Shown here: piece after piece, positions 25,648-37,829 of the stretch
Layout: every line of letters starts with the position of its first letter
Numbering within the stretch: position 1 is the stretch's first letter
The notes under the pieces: generated by a model
What the model was told of the DNA's origin: nothing
Databases searched by the model: none
Seen by the model: the letters and a program-made list of their open reading frames with translations, nothing else
Assembly: GCF_000165425.1 (NCBI RefSeq)
Contig: NW_001799344.1
Location: 377,910 to 441,909 of the forward strand
Length of the DNA stretch: 64,000 nucleotides
From: Paramecium tetraurelia
Taxonomy: Eukaryota; Ciliophora; Oligohymenophorea; Peniculida; Parameciidae
Direction: 5' to 3'
Program-made: the position numbers and the translations under genes

Positions 25648-27165
25648 ATGTCCCTAAATAACTTCTTTAAAAAGAAATAGTAATTATAAAAAGAAAAGGA
25701 GGAGACTGAAAAGTATGACACATAATAAATATTGCAGACAATAGAAAAAAATAGAATAAGAATAAAAGCGTAATATCCAATCAGTGAAACTGAAAGCAAG
25801 AGCCTCTGAAAGAATAGAAAATTTTCAGGAGACTATGTTATCCAAATAATTTGTTGAAACTATGAAAAATGGTTCCTATCCTTTATTGTCTATAAGCAAA
25901 CACTCATTTAGAGATCGGGAAAAGGAAAAAGAATTGGACAAATTGGGTGGTATATATTTGAAAACGTAACATTTGCCTAAGATTTCATAGATTTTAAGTG
26001 GCTAAAGACAGAGCATCAACAGCTTAGAAGGAATTTTTTTAAAGTCATCTCTCAACTGGAGAATTTGAATAGAATCCTCCAAACAACAATTATCAAAGAT
26101 GGCTACGACCTCCTGATATATCGAAATAAGAAAAACCGTTGAGATTTGGATTGGGGGAAAGGAGTGAAGTCCAAAGATTGAATAAGTAAATTAAGAATAT
26201 AAGTGCATAATTGGATTTTGAAGTAATCATGGATTTTACTTTAGAACAAAGATCTAATTATGCTAAATTATCCTAGTTGGAAGGACGATGAAAAATCTAA
26301 ATGGTTAGACAACAAAACCTTCAATATATATCCTTGTCTCTATGAAGGGCCGAAGAGTTACTTCCCATGGAAACAACACCCAATCAATTTGAACAACCAA
26401 AATAATTAATATGTGGAGGGCTACGAAATCGTTGGGGATCTTTCAAGAAAAAGAGAAAAAAACTAAGAAGTATCATTTTGCATTTAGGGTTTAAGCATAA
26501 AAGAAGTGAGTTTATTCCCACAGTCAAAGAAGATTAGTTTGGAACTACTATTCACATCTCTAGATCCATAAGATCTATGAAATAGGATAAAATTTTAAAT
26601 ATGTAATCTAATTATGATGAATATTCCACAAATAAGTAAATTGAGTTCTATAAAACCACCTTATTATAAACTAAAAGTATAGATCATATCACTCCTCATC
26701 AACATAGCAATAAGTAATTTCATATACTAAAGTAGTTATAAAGGCCATTCTTTACATAGCTTAAGACCATAATAACCATATAAACTTTATAGACAATCCA
26801 TAAATTATCTAAATTAATAAATAGTCTCAAAATAACCACCTGAACAGTTACAATAAAGCTCCTCTAAAATTCAGGAAGATTAAGCAATATCATAAAATCA
26901 AACTGCGGAATTGTTCTTGCCAAAACAAAAGCTAACCTAAATACAAGAGATACCTCAGGTGCAAATTTCAAGTTAACAGTCGAATAAACCTTTTAGTAGA
27001 GATACTTTAAACTCTTAAGGAGGATCTAAGAGTAGATTTATGGATTAATATAATTCAAGGAGGTCCCAATAAGTGGAGATTAAATTAGGTTATCCCTATA
27101 GACTCGAGAATGATGAAACCACAGCTGAAATTATGGGAAAATATTTTATTGAAGAATAAAATTGA
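25648..27165 (+). CDS. Charged and Gln-rich hypothetical protein
   Basis: Five introns (25, 25, 22, 23 and 19 nt) give exactly 467 residues, which strongly supports the model. No family is recognised. The first 150 residues are Lys/Glu-rich and helical. A conserved-looking central block has YLKTFQVAKDRAST, NNNYQRWLRPPD, NIYPCLYEGPKSYFPW and GFKHKRSEF. The C-terminal 180 residues are Gln/Ser/Pro-rich and probably disordered, ending in GYPYRLENDETTAEI. Nothing suggests a membrane or secretion. Confidence 0.65.
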
Positions 27166-27824
27166 TATATCCTTATTTATATTAAGTAAATATTCTCTAA
27201 CTAATCATCTTCTTACTTTGGTTCTTATGGGTAACTCTTCAATCTAAAGCTGAGTGAAAACTCTGGTATTCAATAATACATTATTTAATATGAATTAATA
27301 TTAAAATATTTTATATAATATAAATCTAAACTTAATCAAATTTAACCGAATTTTTATACTATTTTATATTTATCTTATTTTAATCATATAATAGCTATCT
27401 TTTCGTTCAATATATAAAAGCCTGCTATTATGCTTATTAATAGCAATAGAAGGTAAAAATTAATATATATATATATTGAGCAAAATTTGAAGTTTGTTAT
27501 CTTCTTAATAATTCAATCATTTTTATACTTCTCCTGCAGAATCAAAAGAATTCTAATGCCTTTATCTAAAATAATATTATTATGGTTATTTGATTCTAAT
27601 AAGAAAAATTTATTAAAATATATCACAAATAAATTATACTAACAGAATAATTTAAAATTATTGATTTATTTAAAGTATATGAATAATCATAATTACAATG
27701 TTTTAAAGTATATTTATAGAAAACTACATAATATATAGAAAATATATAATGCTCAATAGTTAGATCTGGGATGGGAAGAATCAACTATGATTTTGATTAT
27801 ATCTGATCAAAAATTTCTTGAATA
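27166..27824. other. Intergenic AT-rich DNA
   Basis: About 660 bp with an (AT)n stretch near 27465-27476. No supported gene. Confidence 0.4.
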
Positions 27825-28320
27825 ATGATAGATTCAAAGAAATATAGTCTTCGTTAGAATGTTATGGTTTTAACATAAAATCCTTAAATTTTATTGGCCT
27901 TTGAGATAGGCATGATATTATTAAAATTCTTCATTTCAAATCAAATTCAGTTTGAGATTACAAATTGGAATTATCATAACATTTTAACAAATCGATGGAA
28001 TACTGAGTGTGGATACTTAGTTTCTTAAAATATCAAGATTTAAATTCTTCAGAATATAAAAGAATAGAGATCTTTTTAAAAGAGAAAAATGTAATATTTA
28101 TTTTATATTAGTTAATATAATTGCCTTAGTTACTAAGTATTTTAGTGATCTATAGATTAAAAAAATTATTAAAAATAATGAAAACAAGGAATTCTTAGAG
28201 ATAATCATAAAGAGAAGACTTGTCAGTGACTTGTTAAGAGGTATTAACTATAATTTCTCAAAAATTTCATACCTTATATATTAACCATTTTTAAGCCTTA
28301 TTTTAGAATTTATCTATGAG
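27825..28320 (+). CDS. Possible small hypothetical gene
   Basis: An ATG at 27825 opens a TGA-free frame including MIDSKKYSLRQNVMVLTQNP and QILLAFEIGMILLKFF. A typical 21-nt intron (GTAATATTTATTTTATATTAG, near 28091-28111) carries it into a Lys-rich segment that reaches a TGA at about 28318. That stop overlaps the presumed start of the next gene, so the 3' end is doubtful. No family recognised. It could be a degenerate gene. Confidence 0.35.
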
Positions 28321-29938
28321 TGAATTCGCCCTCAATAGCAGTGCACAAACACCTAGGAAGAAAAGAGGACCAATATGCAAGAAACACAAATATGTACTTC
28401 TGTTATTTAAATAAAGACCACAATAAATTTGAAAAAACACAAATCCTCGAAATAATTTATCTGCTATGAAGACAGAGATTTAAATATTCCCGAGAAATAC
28501 TAATCAATCTTATAAAAACATGTAAGAATTATATTTAAAAAATTAAAGAAATCAGATGACGATAGAGAGTCTGATTCAGAACAAATTAAACATGCCATCA
28601 ACTACTTGTATAAAGATTTATTATAATGTATTGAAAGAGAAAAGAATTGAATTATATTAATTTTATAATGCTCAAAAAATACCTCTTACAAAGCAATTCG
28701 AAAGACTACTTCTAATAAAAAAGAGTACACACCAAAGATTCTGAACACACTAGGCATTTTGAATAGCATGTAGATCTTAAATACTATAATAAAGAATTAT
28801 GTGAAGAGAAGTATACAAACAGAAACAAAACCAGCATTAAAACCAATCGACATGGAAGAAACCAGAAAAGAGGAGCTGTCTAAGTTTCGTTCCATATCTC
28901 TTTATAATAAGAAACAAGTGAGAGTACCATCCTCAGCAGAGAAATGTCGCTCTAATGAGAAAATTAGGGTCTTTAATATTTTCAACAGTACTCCCAGAAA
29001 TGTCAAGCCTAGTCGATCTCAATAAATGTTGAATGGATTCAAAGAAAAAGTAGTCTATTCATCTCATAGTCGTGTAAATAAACTATCTCAAATTTTAGTA
29101 ATAATCTGCTGCTAAACATCTAATCTCAAGTAGAATTAATGATTCCTAAGAATTATTATAATAAGCGACTAAACCAAATATGATACCATTAAGAAGGTTT
29201 TTTAAAGATAACCAAGTCTAGTAGCAAAATAATATTAAACTGGAATTAGAAAAACATAAGACTAACAATATATTGGAATTATTACTCCTAACTACTGGAG
29301 AATTGAAGAAAAAGTTTTAAGAAGAACAGAAGTAACGAGATAGCAATAGTAGATAAAACTCAGAAGAAAGAGTAAGGATTAAAGTGAGAAATAGCCATAA
29401 ATTTCCTAAGGATTTTTTTCTATGATTATATTATTTAATTGATGCTCAATATTCTCAAAAACCTTTAAAATCAATAAGTTCAAGAGAAGATTTAGCAAGA
29501 GCTCAAGCAGCTTACTTGTTTAGAGAACATTTTTTACGAATACTCATCAAGAAGAATACATAATTTTAATAGAGTTTTCCTCGATAAATAAAGCCATATG
29601 TAATCCTTGCTTATGACACCGTATGTTTTAAAAATTTGAATAAATCTTTAAAGAACATTCAACTATCACCAATAAATATGATTTAGAATAAAAATTTAAT
29701 CTTTTCAGGAAGCATGAATCAACATGTATAAATATTACTTTTTCGCAATAACACAGAACTTTTTAAGTAAGAATTCAAGGAATATATCAACTGTCATGCA
29801 ATAGCTTAATAAATAGGTTTTAGGTAGCTGTTTTTGATATCAGTTTTTGATTAAGTTAAAGCCAGTCCTAAAACATAAATAATTTACTAAGTCAAAATAA
29901 TAAAACTTATGCATCATAAAATAAACTATCTATTATGA
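28316..29938 (+). CDS. Lys-rich hypothetical protein
   Basis: Starts MSEFALNSSAQTPRKKRGP, with a 23-nt intron at 28394-28416. The next exon reads KKHKSSKQFICYEDRDLNIP and a negatively charged helix. Later exons include FERLLLIKKSILNSMQ and a long Ser/Arg-rich stretch, and the last exon has DLARAQAAYLFREHFLRIL and a mostly helical end. A Cys-Lys-Lys-His pattern near the start might bind metal, but this is speculative. The junction near 28620-28650 could not be solved with an ordinary intron, so there is a hidden exon edge or an indel there. Function unknown. Confidence 0.45.
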
Positions 29939-30221
29939 TAAATAGAAGAAGAGTTCATTACTGACATAGCAAATTCTAATTGTTTCATCTTTGCAATTTA
30001 GCATCTTAATGATACAATATTAAATAACTAAAATAATTTGCTTTTATTTTGATTAGATGTAATTTACTGGAGCTGAGTTTTGACTACTTTAATAGATCTT
30101 GTGATGAATAACCTCAGGAAGCTAAATATATATTTAAAAGATATTAGGGTAGTGATTATTTAAGATGCTTAAGAATAGCTTATAGTATTTTGTTAAGACT
30201 TATGATATTAAACATAATTAA

Positions 30222-30722
30222 TCATTATTTTTTCTTCAATCTTGCTAATTATTGCATTAGTTGTTCATTTTATTACAGCAGATGCGCAGTAATTGTAATT
30301 TGTTCAATGTTTGGTTTTTATGCTTCATCCTTTTCAGCTTCAAGTATTGTGCATTTTTCGTTCAATTTTTCAATTTATTCTTTTTATTGCTTAATTTGCT
30401 CTTATAACTAAAGGATGACAGTTAAAAGGTTAGATTGATCTCCATCTATAGATTCAATTCCATCTTCAAAATGATTGACTTCTTTTTATTGCTGCATTTA
30501 CCTATGTGATTTAGCTGATTTCATGGGAGTGAAGTATAAACTACGAGCACTCATTGGTTGTCGATGACTCTGATGACCATTTTATTTTTGGGTTGGCTTA
30601 GAAAAAAAGAAATCTGAATCTACTTATTCTGATTTTTGTTTAACAGAATTTCTTTCATAGCAATTATGTTCTATCTTTTATACAACCCTTTCTATATTAT
30701 GTTAATGTAACAAAATTGTCAT
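30222..30722 (-). CDS. Small coiled-coil protein
   Basis: An intron-less 166-residue frame from MTILLHQHNIERVV to a TGA at 30222. The first half is polar, with RQPMSARSLYFTPMKSAK. The second half is a heptad-rich coiled coil, QLQEQIKQQKEQIEKLNEK, followed by a further Gln/Leu helix. No family recognised. A dimeric scaffold role is likely from the coiled coil alone. An overlapping plus-strand frame is its antisense shadow. Confidence 0.6.
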
Positions 30723-31053
30723 AGAACTAATTTTATATTATTTCATATTAAAATTAATTGAAATAATGAAAACAATCACTTTATTTACAACTGTTTATTT
30801 AATTATACCAAATTGACTAGGACATGTAATAGTGTCTTGCTATCTCAAGATTAGATATTGAGCTACACCCATGTAGGTTCAGGGTTAATTATAAATTAAT
30901 CTAAATTATAGATAAGGATTTAGTAGTTTTTATTATTGTAAAATTAATAAATGATACTTAGGTGAGTGGCACCCAAGAGAGAAATGAATATATTGTATTA
31001 TTTAATTGAATTCAAGTAAAATTTGAAATTTAAACGTATAATTTAATTATTAA
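30723..31053. other. Divergent intergenic gap
   Basis: About 330 bp of AT-rich DNA between the coiled-coil gene and the PLD gene. No feature recognised. Confidence 0.4.
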
Positions 31054-31923
31054 ATGGATTAAATTGGAGTAGATTAAAAAAAAGAAAAAAGAAAGAATGA
31101 AGAGATTTAGCATTTGTTCTTTCCCAATAAAAGAAACTTTCATATTTATGCTGAGAATTTGAAGTCGTGCCAAAAAAAGCTGATTGTATGTATGTATCAG
31201 ATTTCACATAAAATATTGGTCAACATTTTAATTGACCTTTCACTAAATGGGAGAGATATTTAAATTGTAACTAATTCCAGTAATGATGATAAAAAAGCAA
31301 AGTCCATACTTTTGATGATGATTTAGAGTTCCTTAGAGAAGATAAAAATTGCAGTATACGAGAAGGAACTTTGTTTGATGCATTAAAAATATTGTGTGAT
31401 AGACGACCAAATTATTATGACCGGCTCTGCAAATTGGACGAACAATGCGTTTCGTAAGAATGTAGAGAGTGTAGTTATTTTGAACAATGTCAAAGAGGCT
31501 TAGTTGTATACTTGCGAATTTTGGAAGGTTTGGAATCAGTCCTAAATCTTAAGATTAAAAGGGTAGAATCTGGACTTCTCTCCCTTCATTAATGTGGAAT
31601 CGATGATCTGTATGGAAAGGAGGAGATAGAAGAGCAAATTCAATAAGATAATCGATTTGGAGGATAGTCATCAGCAGGAGGAGGGGGATAAGGATGAGGA
31701 GGTCAAGGAGTAATCTGATGAAAGTGTACAGGGTTTTTAAAGTCAAAAGATTATGAAGATAGATGGCAATCCTAAAAGGAAAAGGATAAGGAAAAGCAAT
31801 TTATAGTAATAGAGACATAATTTATAACATAATGAGTTTCACGAGGGAAATCTAGTAATTTAAATAGATGCTCCGGATAAATAAAATTTAGATTAAATTG
31901 ATGAATTTGAAATTATGCTTTGA
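31054..31923 (+). CDS. Single-HKD phospholipase D family protein (MitoPLD/Zucchini-like)
   Basis: An intron-less frame of exactly 289 residues. It carries one HKD motif, LMHQKYCVIDDQIIMTGSAN (H-x-K-x4-D-x6-G-S), followed by WTNNAFRKNVESVVIL. This matches PLD6/Zucchini and bacterial Nuc, which work as dimers sharing two HKD sites. Such enzymes cut single-stranded RNA in piRNA making or hydrolyse phosphodiesters. Upstream, KLIVCMYQISHKILVNILI and RDIQIVTNSS fit the PLD core strands. Unlike animal PLD6 there is no N-terminal membrane helix. Instead there is an acidic then Lys/Arg-rich tail with a possible nuclear signal (PKRKRIRKS). RNA or DNA processing in the nucleus is my inference. Confidence 0.8.
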
Positions 31924-31955
31924 TTATTAATTATATTGAAAAATAAATATTTTAA

Positions 31956-32938
31956 ATGTCAAATTAAGAAATAAATGAATTAAATGCCTTGTAAGTGTTG
32001 GATTATGATATATTTGGCAAATGCAATGATTTGATGGTATGTAAAAATTCATTAATTTAAGTCTTTTATCAAAACAACACAACCTATTTTGAGTAACGAT
32101 CCTTAAATTAAAGTAAAAATTGGAGCGGTGGCAAAATTAATTAATATGCTTCTGAAATTATTAAAGGACTCCGATAGCTCACTCTTATCAAATCAACCAG
32201 AGTATCACGATATCATATACATAATCAATAATAACCTTTAATGGAAAATCAAGCAATATGAAGAATAAATAAAAAAGATGAGCACAAGCGATGCTTAATC
32301 CAACAGTGAAATTATTAATTTGAAATAAGAAATTTAAAAATTGAAGGATGATGGACAAGCAAAAACAAATGAAATTGCCAAATTAAATTAAGAGGTAATA
32401 TTCTTATTTATTTTAGATAAAAGCGCTTAAACATATATCCAAAAATCAAGAAAATTAGGAGGATGAAACTTTGAGTAAGATGCAAAATGAGATAGATAGC
32501 TTAAGTTCGGTTTCTTATAACTTATAAAATGAAGTCAAATATCTAAAATTGTAACTAAAATAAAAGGAAGAAAAAATACAGGATCAAGAAGGAAAAATAA
32601 ACTAATAGATGAATTAAATCAATAGATATAAAAATGATTAATCTCAAGATAGAAAAAACGATATCTTTTATGAATAACAATAAATTTTCCAAGATAATGA
32701 TGACTTAAGAGAACTTGTTCAACAACTTGAGAATAAAAGAAGAGCTAAAAGAAAAATAAATAATGAGGAAGTAAAACATTTAAGTCCTCAAGAATAAGCA
32801 GTATAATACGAACAATAGAATCAGGAAATAAATGAAATTTAAAATAAGATCTTTGGTCTCCTGAATAGATTGTCAACATCTGGTATTATCCTCAGTGCTA
32901 CTTTTGTAGCATTTATATTGATATAATATTTAAAGTGA
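31956..32938 (+). CDS. Coiled-coil tail-anchored protein
   Basis: Introns at 32037-32061 and 32395-32416 give exactly 311 residues. Residues 1-90 are helical. Residues 100-250 form a long Gln/Glu/Lys coiled coil. The C-terminus is hydrophobic, GIILSATFVAFILIQYL, one residue before the stop. This is the plan of golgin-, tether- or SNARE-associated tail-anchored proteins, but no family signature was seen. It starts 33 bp after the PLD stop, on the same strand. Confidence 0.65.
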
Positions 32939-33092
32939 TCCATAATATATTATATTGGTTGCATTCATTTATAATTAAGTGTTGTGTATTCATCCATCTA
33001 CCTTCTAGGGATACCAAAAATAATAGTTGTTTCATCAATTATGGTTTTAGATTGCATTTATAGTATTAATTAATTTATAATATAAAGTCAAG

Positions 33093-33614
33093 ATGGTAAC
33101 TTATTACATTTATATACAATAGCAACCAATAAATGATATTAATGTTGATGAAGTGTTAAGAGGATTATCGAATGTGGAAGGAGCCAATGGTTATGTAATA
33201 TTTAATTCAGACTGTAATAAGAGAAGAGTTATATTATTTAGGTATTCCACTAAAAAGATCGGAAAAAAATATAAACTACGAAAAAGCAGTTCATATGTCT
33301 GCCTTAGTTGCTGATTTATGGAATGTCACTAAGAAATGCATCCAAAGGGAATTGAGAAGTGCTGATGTATTATTTTATTGATATCATCTAGAATGATCTT
33401 GAGATAATTAGGATTAGGACAAAGGCTCAATCTGAATATATCATTTCTTAATGTAATTTTGATACTTATGAATCATTAAGAGGGTGATTATACCATGATA
33501 GGGATACAGTTATGTGGGAAAGCAATTGAAGAGGCTAAATAAGCAGCAGCTGCTGAGGCTTAGGCGGTAGCTGAAGCAGAAAAGGCAAAAAAGGGAGATA
33601 AGGAATAAAGTTGA
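33093..33614 (+). CDS. Roadblock/LC7-type dynein light chain
   Basis: Four introns (27, 28, 25 and 28 nt) give exactly 137 residues. The Roadblock fold is clear: VDEVLRGLSNVEGANGYVIF, then MSALVADLWN, then EIIRIRTKAQSEYIIS and DYTMIGIQL. In dynein these light chains dimerise on the intermediate chains. This fits the axonemal or cytoplasmic dynein machinery, as does the heavy chain 13 kb away. An extra Ala/Glu/Lys-rich tail of about 30 residues follows the domain, which is unusual for the roughly 100-residue family. Intron 1 is a multiple of three and lacks TGA, so retention would only add nine residues. Confidence 0.85.
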
Positions 33615-33655
33615 TTTCAGCAATTAATTATATAATAAAAGTATATTTATAATAA

Positions 33656-34144
33656 ATGGCATTTGATAAAGCACTTGTCACGAAATTCACAACACTTGGA
33701 GTCGTAGGAATCACAATAGGACTAGCAGTCTGGGGATTCTTCACTCCTCTTTGCCCTGACGAAACATGTATAGATACAGTGATCAATAATGTCTTTATTT
33801 GCTTCAATTTGAGGTAAGAACATTTCCGAAAATATTCAGTTTACTATCAATGGTTTTGTTGCCTTCTGAATTCTAAGTAAAATGGATACAAGATGGATTT
33901 GGGTTGATAGACAACTTATTTGGTAGAGGTCTCTACATTTTCTTGTATTTTAATTTGCTAATGCTAGCATTGGATCATGGGTCTTTGGTTTACATACCAG
34001 GTATATTGAAAGTGGAATAAGAACATATTCCTTAGTTGTTGCAATTCTAGATTTATGTGTTGGCGTACTTTACGTGATATTTTATTTTGCAGTAATTATC
34101 CATTCTATATCCATAAGTTTGGAGAATCAGCATAACCAAAATGA
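33656..34144 (+). CDS. Four-TM membrane protein, COPI-associated-like
   Basis: Starts MAFDKALVTKF. Introns of 26 and 23 nt lead to FGLIDNLFGRGLYIFFIGSW and RTYSLVVAILDLCVGVLY. The FGRGLYIFF block and four short hydrophobic spans resemble the COPI-associated (COPI_C/TVP-like) family of Golgi membrane proteins. That resemblance is from memory, not a search. The C-terminal exon is unsettled: a 19-nt GTGATA...GCAG intron is visible, but the frame then favoured is not the one ending at TGA 34144. Treat the last 15-20 residues as provisional. Confidence 0.55.
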
Positions 34145-34297
34145 ATTAGTATATTTCATTTTATTAAACATTAATCATTTCTTATTCAAATGGCTAAACA
34201 ATCATTAAAATTGTAGATATTTTACGAATATTTATAACTTAAACCTTATTTTATTTTGTTTATAAAATGTTGTAATTAAAATAAAATATGAAGTTAA

Positions 34298-35148
34298 TCA
34301 CATTGGTTTTTATTTAAATCTATTTTTAATCAAAGTTATCACATATATACTAAAATATAAAATCTGTGCCATGCTATTTTCCTTGAAGTCAATGCTGCAC
34401 GAAATAATTAATCCAATTAGAATTCTTGTGTATTTATTGTTCATCCAAAAGATGATGTAGTATATGAGTAAACTCTAAAGGATGTAAATTACAACAAGAG
34501 ACTTCTACATCATAAAAATCCCAACCAAAAAGGATGTTATAAGAGATCCTTTATCAGTGATTATAAACTGTAGAATAGGTAATAATATAGCTAATTTGGA
34601 TAAAATACCTTCACAAGTCAATAAAGAGTAAATAAATATTATTCCCGGGATCAAGCAAGCCATTTAAGCATGTCTGAGATTATACTAAAAATATATCCCA
34701 CCTTTCCATGATATATCCACCAATAAATAAATAGAGATTAACATTCCTACATAATTAAGCAAACTGGATAATTTCATAATTAACACGATTGAAAATGGAA
34801 ATACAATTGCAAAAGCAATTATACACAATCTGATGATCATGCTTAAAATAAAATTCACAATCGCATTATATGTAAGTAACTGAGGTAAAAATCCAAATTG
34901 CATACTAATTTGAATCGGCTTTAAAATAACTGAGCATTTAATTTATTTTAGTGCTATTGTAAACTAATAAGTTTACCTGGTATGAAAGTGGAAATAATGG
35001 CTAGTACTCTTTTAACTATCAATATGGAAGAGCAATATTCATCAATGTAATGATGTAGGATGTACAAAACAAATAAATCGAATAAAGCAAATATGAATGT
35101 AAATATATTTTATAACATTATTATTGTATTATATAATTTGTATTTCAT
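34298..35148 (-). CDS. Polytopic membrane protein, unknown
   Basis: One 23-nt intron gives exactly 275 residues. Six to seven hydrophobic segments are visible, among them NIFTFIFALFDLFVLYIL, FILSMIIRLCIIAFAIVF and ILIGLIISCSIDF. There is almost no soluble part. A second Met ten residues in could be the true start. No transporter motif was recognised. It is convergent with the COPI-associated-like gene. Confidence 0.55.
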
Positions 35149-35397
35149 TTAATCTATTAATCAATCATATACTTTATTATTGAATATTCTAATTGAATGA
35201 GTCTTAGTAATGATAATCTATTTCATATACTTGATATTTGTGTATATTAATTAGTAGATACGAGAATAGGCATTCAAATATTGCTCAGATCACTTGTATA
35301 AGTACGAATATTTACTAGAGATGATTAGTTACTTAAGATATAATTATTTCTTGATTTGGTGTGTATAATTAAATTATTAAGAAATATTCTCGAAAAA

Positions 35398-36061
35398 ATG
35401 AAAAGAAAAGTTAGGGAATACGATGAAAATGAATTCTCAAAAGCTGATTTGAAAATCATTCTTCTTGGTGATTCAGCAGTTGGAAAATCGAAATTGGTAG
35501 AGAGATTTCTATTAGATGATTATGAGGAAAGATAGCAATCTACATATGCATTGACAATGTATCGACATAATGCAAAGTTTGAAGGGAAAACGTATAAAAT
35601 TGGTATTGAATATAAGATAATCAAAATAGATTTATGGGATACAGCTGGATAGGAATGTTTCCAGACTCTGCATGCCTCGTACTATTATGGTGCTCATGCT
35701 TGTATTTTGGTAATTTGTATATTTTCATAAGTGTTTTGATGTCACAAGGAAGATTACTTATACAAATCTAAAGAAATGGTATGAAGAAATGAGATAGAAT
35801 TGTCCCACAATTCCTTGTTTATTGGTTGCCAATAAAATTGATTGTATATATAAGATTATCAAACATTTAGTGGATCCCAGTGTCACTGAGACTAAATTTA
35901 AGTTTGCAGAGAGTAACAATCTCCCCATTTATTACACATCTTCAGCGGATGGAACTAATGTAGTTAAAGTATTTTAGGAGGCTTTGAAAGCAGCAATTGA
36001 ACACAAGCAAAAGCCTGGTGGATAGTTTATGGATGATTTGATGGATTATTTGTAGGGTTGA
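35398..36061 (+). CDS. RABL2: RABL2-type small GTPase
   Basis: Introns at 35603-35629, 35710-35731 and 35844-35870 give exactly 195 residues. The P-loop GDSAVGKSKLVERFL and the switch block STYALTMYRH are the RABL2 signature. LWDTAGQE, HASYYYGAHACILCFDV, NKID and TSSADGTNVVKVF follow, and the C-terminal MDDLMDYL matches animal RABL2. There is no prenylation cysteine, as expected for the family. RABL2 is a ciliary GTPase that drives entry or release of IFT-B trains at the ciliary base. The residue after QE is Cys rather than the common Arg. Family assignment is confident. Confidence 0.92.
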
Positions 36062-36086
36062 AAGGGTATTTATGATATATAATGAA

Positions 36087-36711
36087 TCATTCATTATCAA
36101 ATTCATCATCTGTTTCGCAATCATCGAAATCATCGCAATCATCGCAATCGCCGTACGGAATATCTAATTTATTATCATAATTTAGTTAATGGTGGATCAC
36201 GACAGTTTGAACATGCTATTAGATGAAGTCAGATTAATCCTCCATGTAATAACAACGCACATCTCCCTCCACTATCATCTCTTCATAATGAAATTATTAT
36301 TATTATTATTGCTGCTTGAATTCATCCTCTTCCTCCATATAGTCACTGCTGTCGATATTTTAATCCTTGCCTGACAAAATATCTGATCCCGTTTGTTGCT
36401 GTTGTTTACATTTTAAAAAACCTCTCAAATAACCCATCTTTTAATTCCCGACTTCATTCAAGTCGAGGAATTACTCAGCTTTTCTTAAAGATAACTAATT
36501 ATTATTACTTTAATAACTAATGATAATCTTCTAAAGTCTTTTTTGGTACACCAACCTTCTCAGCAGCCTATTTAAGACTGTATTTAATCTTATTTCCATT
36601 TTGATCAGTTTCGCCATTCTTGAATAACTTTCGCCATTCATCAACACTTTATTTAGCATCCATTATAGAACGCTCCTTTACTCTCTTGAAAACATGTCTT
36701 GGTTAGTCCAT
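36087..36711 (-). CDS. Small helix-turn-helix protein with acidic tail
   Basis: One 25-nt intron gives exactly 199 residues. A Psq/HTH-like segment, YSLKQAAEKVGVPKKTLEDY, lies near residues 45-65, preceded by a basic N-terminus. The rest is Gln-rich and ends in strongly acidic Asp/Cys repeats (CDDCDDFDDCE). The mix of a DNA-binding-like helix-turn-helix and an acidic tail suggests a transcription or chromatin factor, but this is inference. It is convergent with RABL2: the two stops are 25 bp apart. Confidence 0.6.
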
Positions 36712-37829
36712 AGTTTTTAAAATGAAAAATTATATATAATTAATAATTCATCATTTTTTTCTTTTACTAGCCAATTTAAGCCTATTTCAAATGTCGAATC
36801 ATATAATCCTCTATTAAGATATTTCATCACCTTTCGTGCAATAGTGATTATATTGCCTTTAAAAATTTTGATATTGGATTTCAGAAATATAGCCTTAATT
36901 CTATTTTTCAATTATGCCATAGTGTTTATTTTAAACAAAAATATATACTGTTTATTTAGCGATTAAATAAGCCAGTCATTTTTTATTATAATACTTCAAT
37001 CTTTGCGGCAATTTATTTCAATTAATTATAATAATATACAAATACTCTAAATTCAATCAGATATTCTACTCTATTAATCAAAAGAGTCCATAAATTTTTG
37101 TGTTAGTCACTACAATTTCGTTATCTTATGATATAGCCCCATGCTTTTTGTAATACAGGCCTTTATTTTATTGATTCTTAAATTTGAATTTTTTTATTTG
37201 TAATAAACAATAGAATAAATTTTGAGGGAATAATTAATACATTATATTTCTAAAAGTCAATAAAAAGGTAGTAGAAATAGATTTCTATAACTATTTTATA
37301 AAGACAATATATATTATTGTTACTTTTAGCCATTTAAAACATACGTGAATTAAAATATTCTTGGTGATATTAGTAAGAAGTTAGTTGAATTCAGTTCTTA
37401 TCGGTATGTGAAAGTTAGTATTATTAAGTATAGAAGTCCAGATACATTATGATATATGAAAAAATCTGTATAAATTTCTGATATTATGTAATTAGATTGA
37501 TATTTAATAATGGGTCTATTATAGTAAAAGTTAAACAATATAATAACTAATACGTGAGAAATAATAAAATTGTAACACTTATGATTCATAATAATAGTGG
37601 GAGATTATCAGATAAAATTTTTCTTGATATTATTGTTTTCAATTAAAATTATGATTGCTGTTATCTATCGAAGGGATTTGAAATACCTGTTTATATAAAC
37701 CCTATATTTAAAAGAACATCTATATTTGATTATAGGATAGAGTTTTGTTATCAATAAATTTTATATTTTATTCAGCACTCTGATAATCAAACTTATAAGT
37801 TTTGTAATTCATTTGAATAACAAATTTAC
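36712..37829. other. Long AT-rich intergenic stretch
   Basis: About 1.1 kb with no firm gene. On the minus strand, 36920 down to about 36717, a frame beginning MAQLKNRIKAIFLKSN looks weakly coding, but it has no TGA of its own and runs antiphase into the helix-turn-helix gene. A second minus-strand frame near 37398-37589 is compositionally random. Confidence 0.4.

Noticed and set aside
30190-30418. Plus-strand Phe/Ser/Tyr-rich frame
   Set aside because: It is the antisense of the coiled-coil gene at 30222-30722.
37398-37589. Minus-strand 63-codon frame
   Set aside because: Composition like neighbouring spacer DNA, no intron support, no conserved block.
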